DNA of 8,225 nt from Clostridiales bacterium. Its GTDB lineage: Bacteria; Bacillota; Clostridia; Christensenellales; UMGS416. Location: the NCBI GenBank assembly GCA_012515725.1, contig JAAYXU010000280.1, positions 1 through 8,225 of the forward strand, read 5' to 3'. The position numbers were made by a program, and so were the translations under genes. The notes under the pieces were generated by a model. It did not search any database and was not told where the DNA came from. It saw only the letters and a program-made list of their open reading frames with translations. This document shows positions 1 to 4,629 of this stretch, in pieces; within the stretch, counting starts at the first letter, position 1; every line of letters starts with the position of its first letter.

Positions 1-143
1 TCCTCGTTGGGAACCCTGCCCTGTCCCGCGGTCATACTACCCTTGCGGATCAGCATCCGGGCGGCCTCGCCGGATTTCTCCACGGCGATCGCCGCAGCGC
101 CGATACCGGCCAGCAGCAGTTTTCTCATTTCGTCGGCCAGCAT
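1..143 (-). CDS. Phasin-like protein, N-terminal part (runs off the window)
   Basis: The first 47 residues of a minus-strand gene are visible; its 3' end lies beyond position 1. The protein opens MLADEMRKLLLAGIGAAAIA and continues with VEKSGEAARMLIRKG and then TAGQGR. This matches the start of small phasin-like proteins (the 'polyhydroxyalkanoate synthesis regulator phasin' group) of Firmicutes: a short amphipathic helix, a Gly/Ala-rich stretch, and a helix followed by a K-G-x-x-T-x-x-Q-G turn. The start is supported by GGGAGG about 6 nt upstream of the ATG and by a promoter at 165-193. Family members are usually small, helical and cytoplasmic, and their role in bacteria without PHA granules is unclear. 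No PHA genes are visible here, so a granule function should not be assumed. The family call is by recognition of the N-terminus only. Confidence 0.75.
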   Translation of the reverse strand, partial: MLADEMRKLLLAGIGAAAIAVEKSGEAARMLIRKGSMTAGQGRVPNE

Positions 144-164
144 GGATACCCTCCCGTCAGCAGC

Positions 165-193
165 ATTATAGTATATGATCCCTATTATAACAA
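165..193 (-). promoter_or_regulatory. Sigma-A-type promoter of the phasin-like gene
   Basis: Read on the minus strand, TTGTTA (193-188) is separated by exactly 17 nt from a perfect TATAAT (170-165). The transcript would begin near position 158, leaving a short leader of roughly 15 nt with the GGGAGG ribosome binding site just before the ATG at 143. A second TATAAT-like run (TTATAATAGG) lies within the spacer and could give minor initiation. Confidence 0.7.
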
Positions 194-217
194 GCTTTGG
201 AGCTGCCATGCGCGGGG

Positions 218-251
218 AAAAGAACACCCGGCGGCGCGAGGCGCCGCCGGG
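218..251 (-). terminator. Rho-independent terminator of the membrane-protein gene
   Basis: A perfect 11-bp stem, CCCGGCGGCGC (227-237) paired with GCGCCGCCGGG (241-251), has a 3-nt GAG loop. On the minus strand it is followed by a T-rich tract (TGTTCTTTTC, positions 226-217). It sits about 40 nt beyond the stop codon at 294. No T-tract follows the hairpin on the plus strand, so it acts on minus-strand transcription and separates the membrane-protein gene from the phasin-like gene. Confidence 0.85.
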
Positions 252-293
252 AGAGAATCCGGTCGGTTAATTTGGGCTTATCGTTTGTTCAGC

Positions 294-752
294 TCACGCT
301 CCGCGCGAGGGACGGTAAGCCTGCTTCCGGCATGCCGCGTCGACCAGGCAAAGCACCAGGCATATAAACGACACGATCAGGAACCAGAACAGGCCCGAGA
401 TCACAAATACAAAAATCGCGCTGGACACAAGTCCCGGAACAGGCGGCGTAAGCGTGAGCGCGAGCGCCGAGAGTGCGGTAAGTATCGCGGCGGCGACGCC
501 TGTCGCGCCTCCGCCGGGACACAGGCACTGCACAAGCCCGTCACGGTGTTCAGAGCCCAGCACCGCGGTAAGTATAATAATAAGCGCCAGCGCAATAAGC
601 GCGAACGCGAACACGAACGGAATGACCGCGGCAATCAGGGGCAGCAGCCCCAGAAATGCCAGCAGCGCTGTCAGGAATCCCAGCACAAGACCGGCGATCA
701 GGCTGGCAGAGACCCCGCAGCGCGAACAGATGGAGCTGTCGGTATAGCTCAT
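294..752 (-). CDS. Small four-helix membrane protein of unknown function
   Basis: I do not recognise a named family. The 152-residue protein begins MSYTDSSICSRCGVSAS and has four hydrophobic segments at about residues 15-38, 40-66, 82-104 and 108-138, ending in a short basic tail. Cysteines are frequent: a CxxC near the N-terminus (9-12), a CLC pair (76-78) in the central loop just before a Gly-rich GGG run, and C131, C135 and C141 at the end of the last helix. The N-terminal CxxC could bind a metal or form a disulfide, but this is inference. The reading frame stays open upstream to an ATG at 869; I chose the ATG at 752 because AAGGAG lies 7 nt before it and the extension is low-complexity and not membrane-like. 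A terminator follows at 218-251. It appears to be a single-gene unit, divergent from the gene at 893. I found no clear promoter. Confidence 0.75.
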   Translation of the reverse strand: MSYTDSSICSRCGVSASLIAGLVLGFLTALLAFLGLLPLIAAVIPFVFAFALIALALIIILTAVLGSEHRDGLVQCLCPGGGATGVAAAILTALSALALTLTPPVPGLVSSAIFVFVISGLFWFLIVSFICLVLCLVDAACRKQAYRPSRGA

Positions 753-759
753 AGCAATA

Positions 760-765
760 CTCCTT
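760..765 (-). promoter_or_regulatory. Ribosome binding site fixing the membrane-protein start at 752
   Basis: AAGGAG on the minus strand lies 7 nt before the ATG at 752-750. No comparable site precedes the longer-frame ATG at 869, so this site decides the start and removes a 39-residue N-terminal extension. Confidence 0.7.
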
Positions 766-892
766 TCTTGATGTAAGGCCGGTGCTTTATCAGCAGCTGG
801 TCTTTGATTTAGTGTATGCGTGTACATGGACAGGCGTTCGCTGGGGCTGGGCGCGGTAAATCGGCTCACACCCCGGCCCGCGCGGAAATATC

Positions 893-1636
893 ATGGTAAC
901 GAGGTGGTTCGTCTTGCAGTACGCTATCATTAAGAAAACGGTGGAGCAGCAGTTCCTGTACCGGGATACGCTGATGGTCGACGCGGCGGTTCATTTTCCG
1001 CAGCTTGCGGGCCCGGATTGCGAGGGCTTTCAAAGATTCAACGAATACTACAGGCAGCGCGCGGCGTCGCTCATAAAGTACGCGGAGGAGACGATGTATC
1101 CCGCCGCGGTGGAGCAGTACCGCAACGCGCAGATGAACGGATATCCGTTCAACCACTATATACTGTTGCAAACCTTCGAGATTACGTGCAGATCGTCGCT
1201 GCTGAGTCTTTTTGCCGATGTGTATGAGTATACAGGGGGCGCTCACGGGCTGACCACGCGAACCTCCGAAACGTGGAAGCCGGACGAGGGCCGCCGCCTT
1301 AGTCTGGGCGACCTGTTCGTCGAGGGATATGATTACATGAGCGTCATCATACCCGTCATCGAGGCCGAGGCAGCGCGCAGGCAGGCATCCGGAGAGGCCG
1401 ATTATTTCGATGATCTGCCCGCGAACATTCGCCGCTACTTCGACGAGGAGAACTATTACCTCACTCCGGCGGGCCTTGTAATATTCTATCCGCTCTACAC
1501 GATCGCCCCGTACGCGTCGGGAATACAGACATTTACCATTCCCTACGGGCTGCTTATCCGTAACAAGCCGCCCGGACCGCCGCCCGCCATGGAGGCGGAT
1601 ACTCTGTGGCAGAGCGCGCAGCCGAGTGTGCCGTAA
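893..1636 (+). CDS. DUF4163/DUF3298-type (RsiV/PdaC-like) domain protein without signal peptide
   Basis: The 247-residue protein resembles the extracytoplasmic module of RsiV (anti-sigma factor) and PdaC (peptidoglycan deacetylase). A DUF4163-like N-terminal half (about 11-112) contains FPQLAG and a helix with FNEYYRQRA. Next comes the conserved turn YTGGAHGLTTR (113-123). The DUF3298-like half (about 130-220) contains LSLGDLF, YYLTPAGLVIFYPLYTIAPY and FTIPY. A short Pro-rich tail ends the protein. In known relatives this module lies outside the membrane, and in RsiV it binds lysozyme. Here no signal peptide, membrane helix, sigma-factor gene or deacetylase domain is present, so location and role are open. 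The ATG at 893 has only a weak upstream site; a TTG at 914 with GAGGTGG 6 nt before it is a strong alternative, giving a protein 7 residues shorter. The gene ends 6 nt from the convergent transporter gene. Confidence 0.75.
   Translation: MVTRWFVLQYAIIKKTVEQQFLYRDTLMVDAAVHFPQLAGPDCEGFQRFNEYYRQRAASLIKYAEETMYPAAVEQYRNAQMNGYPFNHYILLQTFEITCRSSLLSLFADVYEYTGGAHGLTTRTSETWKPDEGRRLSLGDLFVEGYDYMSVIIPVIEAEAARRQASGEADYFDDLPANIRRYFDEENYYLTPAGLVIFYPLYTIAPYASGIQTFTIPYGLLIRNKPPGPPPAMEADTLWQSAQPSVP
901..907 (+). promoter_or_regulatory. Possible ribosome binding site for a TTG start at 914
   Basis: GAGGTGG lies 6 nt before an in-frame TTG (914-916) of the DUF3298-type gene. It is a better site than anything in front of the ATG at 893, where only GGAAA is seen. 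The residues lost by starting at 914 contribute nothing recognisable to the domain. Confidence 0.45.
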
Positions 1637-1642
1637 CCCGCT

Positions 1643-2242
1643 CTACACCGGCAGCAGGGAGGGGAAGAAGACGCCTAGCAGTATTCCGGCCGCGGCGGCC
1701 CCCGCGATAATGAGTATAGGATGCGCTTTTCGCTTCAGGGCTACAAGCGAGAGCGCCGCGATGGCCACGCCTCCAAGACTCAGCCAGTCGCCGGGCCGCA
1801 GCAGCGACTGCCCGAGCTGCGCAAATGTCAGGCCGCTGCGCAGGAGCGCGGTGCGGGCCACGAATATGCATGCCGCCGCGACAAGGCCCGTCACCGCAGG
1901 CCGCACTCCGTAGAAAATCTTCCGGCTCAGGGGCTTGCGCTGAAAACGCATGTATATGCCCGATATGCTCAGTATGATAATGAGCGACGGCAGCGCGACG
2001 CCCAGCGTCGCCGCCGCGCTTCCCCCCAATCCCGCTACCTTGAACCCCACAAACGTAGCGGAATTGACGGCGATCGGGCCCGGCGTCATCTCGGAGATCG
2101 CGATAATATCAATAAACTCAGAGGCGCTCAGCCATCCGTGAAGCTCGATTTCGCCCTGAATCATCGATATCATCGCGTACCCGCCGCCGAACGCGAACAG
2201 CCCGATCTTGAAGAACGAATACAAAAGCTGCAGATAGATCAT
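1643..2242 (-). CDS. Chromate transporter (CHR) family protein, second half of a split pair
   Basis: This 199-residue membrane protein is a single Chromate_transp domain (short-chain CHR type). Key motifs are FFKIGLFAFGGGYAM (10-24) and SEMTPGPIAVNSAT (50-63), followed by GGSAAATLGVALPS (73-86) and further hydrophobic segments to the C-terminus. Full-length CHR proteins contain two such halves in one chain; Bacillus and many Clostridia encode the halves as adjacent genes that work together. The start codon overlaps the upstream gene's stop codon (ATGA, 2242-2239), indicating translational coupling; GGGAGGA also precedes it. By family the pair would be an inner-membrane anion transporter that exports chromate or takes up sulfate-like anions, but the substrate in anaerobes is not established and no sensor or chromate reductase lies nearby. 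No terminator is visible between its stop codon and the convergent gene ending at 1636. Confidence 0.9.
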   Translation of the reverse strand: MIYLQLLYSFFKIGLFAFGGGYAMISMIQGEIELHGWLSASEFIDIIAISEMTPGPIAVNSATFVGFKVAGLGGSAAATLGVALPSLIIILSISGIYMRFQRKPLSRKIFYGVRPAVTGLVAAACIFVARTALLRSGLTFAQLGQSLLRPGDWLSLGGVAIAALSLVALKRKAHPILIIAGAAAAGILLGVFFPSLLPV

Positions 2243-2823
2243 GGGCGGGATTCCTCCCTCTGATCGTTATCCTTCCGGGGCCGCACGCCGTAGAGAGCGA
2301 GTCCGGCGACCGCGCCTCCCAGTATCACCCATATGGGGCTTACCGAGAAGAACGCGACCAGCGCTGTGGAAATGACGGCCAGCGCCAGGCCGATCGCGTC
2401 GCGTATCGAGGAGCGGCCCACCCGCAAGACCGCCGCGCCGATAAGCGCGACCACCGCTGCCCGTATTCCCGCGAAGGCCAGCTTCACGAACCTGTTTTCG
2501 CTAAAGGTGCTAAAAAACGCGGCGATTAACGAGATGATGAGAAACGACGGCAGTATCACGCCCAGCGTCGCGGCCAGCGCGCCCGGCCGCCCGTACAGCG
2601 TGTACCCGATGAGCGTGGCGGAGTTGATGGCGATAGCGCCCGGTACGGCCTGACTGAGCGCGAGTATGTCGGTAAGCTGCTCGCGCGATATATAGCGCCG
2701 CCTCTCCGTAACCTCCCGCTCGATGAGCGGCAGCATCGCGTAGCCTCCTCCGAATGTGAAAAGACCGATTTTGAAAAACGTGGAAAACAGCACGGCCAGC
2801 TGCTTTACTCTGTCCCGGCTCAT
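2239..2823 (-). CDS. Chromate transporter (CHR) family protein, first half of a split pair
   Basis: This 194-residue single-domain CHR protein is a paralogue of the downstream gene. It carries FFKIGLFTFGGGYAMLPLI (16-34), then LSQAVPGAIAINSAT (56-70) and GALAATLGVILPS (81-93), with hydrophobic segments continuing to about residue 178 and a charged tail (RPRKDNDQREESRP). The two paralogues share FKIGLF, FGGGYAM, PG-IA-NSAT and AATLGV-LPS, so the pair arose by duplication and diverged. The start at 2823 has GGGGAG 9 nt upstream and a promoter at 2898-2926. It is the first gene of a two-gene operon and most likely forms a heteromeric transporter in the cytoplasmic membrane with its neighbour. 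Chromate export is the family name only; the physiological substrate cannot be read from sequence. Confidence 0.9.
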   Translation of the reverse strand: MSRDRVKQLAVLFSTFFKIGLFTFGGGYAMLPLIEREVTERRRYISREQLTDILALSQAVPGAIAINSATLIGYTLYGRPGALAATLGVILPSFLIISLIAAFFSTFSENRFVKLAFAGIRAAVVALIGAAVLRVGRSSIRDAIGLALAVISTALVAFFSVSPIWVILGGAVAGLALYGVRPRKDNDQREESRP

Positions 2824-2874
2824 ATGCGGTCACTCCCCAAGTCACGGCGATTTCGCGCGCGGTCGGGGCGTTAC

Positions 2875-2896
2875 CGCGCCTGCCCGCGCGCCTGCC
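2875..2896. repeat. Two 10-bp direct repeats at the transporter promoter
   Basis: CGCGCCTGCC occurs at 2875-2884 and again at 2887-2896, separated by 2 nt, giving a 12-nt period. The pair abuts the -10 element of the minus-strand promoter and covers its predicted start site, a location where a repressor would act. The region is GC-rich and locally repetitive, so chance is possible. Confidence 0.45.
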
Positions 2897-2897
2897 T

Positions 2898-2926
2898 ATT
2901 ATAGCGGCTTTTATCGGGTTTTACAA
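2898..2926 (-). promoter_or_regulatory. Sigma-A-type promoter of the chromate-transporter operon
   Basis: On the minus strand, TTGTAA (2926-2921) and a perfect TATAAT (2903-2898) are spaced by 17 nt. Transcription would start near 2891, giving a GC-rich leader of roughly 65 nt before the ATG at 2823. This AT-rich island stands out from its GC-rich surroundings. Confidence 0.7.
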
Positions 2927-2996
2927 TGAAGCGGAGGATTCAGAACAGGGGGACATCATTTGCTCTGATACCGTGCCACGATTCACCACGTCAACA

Positions 2997-3018
2997 AAAT
3001 AGTGCAACTATGCTATTT
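2997..3018. promoter_or_regulatory. Inverted repeats just upstream of the lipoprotein promoter
   Basis: Two overlapping palindromes are present: ATAGT-GCA-ACTAT (2999-3011) and AAATAG/CTATTT (2997-3002 and 3013-3018, 10-nt gap). They end 5 nt before the predicted -35 element of the lipoprotein gene, a usual position for a regulator binding site. No protein partner can be named. Region 2927-2996 shows nothing else I can support. Confidence 0.35.
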
Positions 3019-3023
3019 CCGGG

Positions 3024-3052
3024 TTGTATATGGTTGATCCCTCCATTATAAT
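3024..3052 (+). promoter_or_regulatory. Sigma-A-type promoter of the lipoprotein gene
   Basis: TTGTAT (3024-3029) and a perfect TATAAT (3047-3052) are spaced by 17 nt. Transcription would start near 3059, about 30 nt before the ATG at 3091. The leader contains the GGGGAGG ribosome binding site at 3074-3080, 10 nt from the start codon. Confidence 0.7.
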
Positions 3053-3090
3053 ACGAATGAGGCCGATGTGAATGGGGAGGTAGATTAAAT

Positions 3091-4500
3091 ATGAGACCAT
3101 GGCTAAAAAGAGCGCTGGGGCTAATCTGCGCCGCGCTGACCGTCTGTATTGCGGGCTGTACGCCGTCTATCTACACAAAGGGTGTTGGTGTCGGACGCGA
3201 TTACCCCGACGACGTACTTCCGGTTTATAAGGATGCGGTCGTTTTTGAGTACGAGAGCGACGATGACGAGGAGTTCGAGTTATCTGCCGGTACGCAGGCC
3301 CGCTTCAGCAAGGTGGTCGGGTTTTACGAGGATTTTTTTGAGGACGAAGGCATCGTACCCACAGTCGAGGAGGACGACGAGGAATATTGCGCCGAAGGCG
3401 TATACAAGGGCTACTCCTTTGAGCTCACAGTGGGCGAGCCGCGCGGCCAGTGGGAGGAGAAGCTCTACAAAACCGTCATCGAAATTGTGATCGAAATATC
3501 CGGGGAGCCCGAGGTGACCGCGACGCCCGAGCCCACGACTGAACCCACGGCCGAGCCTACACCCGAAACGACGCAGGCCGTCGACCTCACAGGAGTTATA
3601 AACCTGCTCATCCGGTCCACCTGGTTTCTGCAGAGCACGACTGTAGATGGCCAGCAAACGAGCGCTATGCCGGTTAGCCTGGAGTTCTACACCGACAAGA
3701 CCGGATACGCGACCTATAACTACCAGACAACCTCACCCGAGAATGCGCATTTTTCATGGGACGTGACCGCCAGCGCGATATTGATCTACTGGACAGGCGG
3801 CGTCTCTCAGGCCGTGGACTACACGGTCAGCGAGGGGACGCTGGAAATCTCCTATTCGTTGGACAACTCACAGTACGTTGAGGTTTATTCCTGGGACGCT
3901 CCGGCCATTGCGGCAGGCAATAACCTCTATGGCGCCTGGATGGTGGGGTCGGGAATGTTTACAGGTACGATGGCCTGCTCGTTCTGGCCTGACGGCACCG
4001 GATGGTTCTGGTGGGTCAACAGCGACGGGTCCGATACCGATCTAAGGATCACCTGGTACGAAAAGTCCGCCCAGACGATCGTTTTTGAGGACGAGGAAAA
4101 TATTTTTGAGTACCAGTACGCGTGCGACGGCCAGTATATGGCGCTGGCGGACGACACGGACCAGTTCGATTTCGTGCGCGCGGGCGGGGCGGAACTTAAT
4201 GGGGAATGGCAGTTCTCCCATAGCCTGGACAGCCAGGGGAACGAGGTCGCCGCCAGCAAATGGGGCGTTCGCTTCAATGCAGACGGGACCGGATACACGT
4301 ACGCGCTGGACGACGCGGGCAGTGCCACCAACCAGCTTTCGCTTGTCTGGTATATTAACAACGACGGCGGCCTCACGCTCGTAGAGGACGGACAGTACAC
4401 GACCACGTTCTGGCACCATGTGCAGGGCGAATGGATGATGCTGCGCGATCCCAATGAAAGCACCGCGTATAACGCGAACTGGATGAAGCGGGTGGGCTGA
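3091..4500 (+). CDS. Surface lipoprotein: acidic N-terminal domain, TPEP linker, three beta-rich (lipocalin-like) repeats
   Basis: The 469-residue protein starts with a lipoprotein signal: basic MRPWLKR, a hydrophobic core and the lipobox I-A-G-C with Cys23 as the lipidated residue, so it should be anchored outside the membrane. Residues about 36-138 form an acidic domain (ESDDDEEFE, then VEEDDEEY) with alternating hydrophobic residues, containing VVGFYEDFFEDEGIV and AEGVYKGYSFEL; I know no function for it. Residues about 143-161 are a Thr/Pro/Glu linker with repeated TPEP/TEPT. Then come three repeats of about 95 residues (171-267, 279-363, 368-467), each opening with a conserved W (STW, GAW, GEW), followed about 20 residues later by F-x-x-D-x-T-G-Y/W (199-206, 298-305, 395-402) and a further W 15-20 residues on. 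This pattern resembles small lipocalin-like beta-barrels of gut Firmicutes lipoproteins. No catalytic motif is visible; ligand or matrix binding is conjecture. It has its own promoter and terminator. Confidence 0.8.
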   Translation: MRPWLKRALGLICAALTVCIAGCTPSIYTKGVGVGRDYPDDVLPVYKDAVVFEYESDDDEEFELSAGTQARFSKVVGFYEDFFEDEGIVPTVEEDDEEYCAEGVYKGYSFELTVGEPRGQWEEKLYKTVIEIVIEISGEPEVTATPEPTTEPTAEPTPETTQAVDLTGVINLLIRSTWFLQSTTVDGQQTSAMPVSLEFYTDKTGYATYNYQTTSPENAHFSWDVTASAILIYWTGGVSQAVDYTVSEGTLEISYSLDNSQYVEVYSWDAPAIAAGNNLYGAWMVGSGMFTGTMACSFWPDGTGWFWWVNSDGSDTDLRITWYEKSAQTIVFEDEENIFEYQYACDGQYMALADDTDQFDFVRAGGAELNGEWQFSHSLDSQGNEVAASKWGVRFNADGTGYTYALDDAGSATNQLSLVWYINNDGGLTLVEDGQYTTTFWHHVQGEWMMLRDPNESTAYNANWMKRVG

Positions 4501-4537
4501 CCCTCCGCCTTACGCGACAGCGAACCCTAGCTACTCC

Positions 4538-4568
4538 GCGCCGGACGAAAACCGTCCGGCGCTTTATT
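4538..4568 (+). terminator. Rho-independent terminator of the lipoprotein gene
   Basis: A perfect 10-bp stem, GCGCCGGACG (4538-4547) paired with CGTCCGGCGC (4553-4562), has the 5-nt loop AAAAC and is followed by TTTATT (4563-4568). It lies 38 nt after the lipoprotein stop codon and insulates that gene from the hydrolase gene. Confidence 0.9.
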
Positions 4569-4596
4569 GCGCATGAGGGGAGGCATGGTGTATAAT
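4567..4596 (+). promoter_or_regulatory. Probable promoter of the hydrolase gene
   Basis: A perfect TATAAT (4591-4596) has a weak TTGCGC (4567-4572) 18 nt upstream. A transcript starting near 4603 would carry the AAGGTG site (4618-4623) and the ATG at 4630, which excludes the earlier in-frame start codons at 4567, 4573 and 4585. The -35 overlaps the T-tract of the preceding terminator, so the two units are packed tightly. Confidence 0.5.
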
Positions 4597-4629
4597 GTCA
4601 AAAACCTGAATGCGGGGAAGGTGAGTAAA

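Noticed and set aside
227..251. The GC-rich hairpin as a plus-strand or bidirectional terminator
   Set aside because: The plus-strand side is followed by AGAGAATCC with no T-run; only the minus-strand side has the required T-tract.
285..776. A 163-codon plus-strand frame opposite the membrane protein
   Set aside because: Its composition is almost entirely Arg, Gln, Lys and Glu, a mirror of the hydrophobic minus-strand protein, and it has no ribosome binding site.
753..869. A 39-residue N-terminal extension of the membrane protein from the ATG at 869
   Set aside because: There is no ribosome binding site before 869, the extension is low-complexity, and a strong AAGGAG sits before the ATG at 752.
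753..892. Promoters between the divergent genes starting at 752 and 893
   Set aside because: Fragments resembling -35 or -10 elements occur, such as TTGATT and TACACT, but no pair has acceptable spacing on either strand.
4567..4629. Earlier in-frame starts (TTG 4567, ATG 4573, ATG 4585) for the hydrolase
   Set aside because: They overlap the preceding terminator's T-tract or lie upstream of the TATAAT at 4591, so the expected transcript would not contain them.
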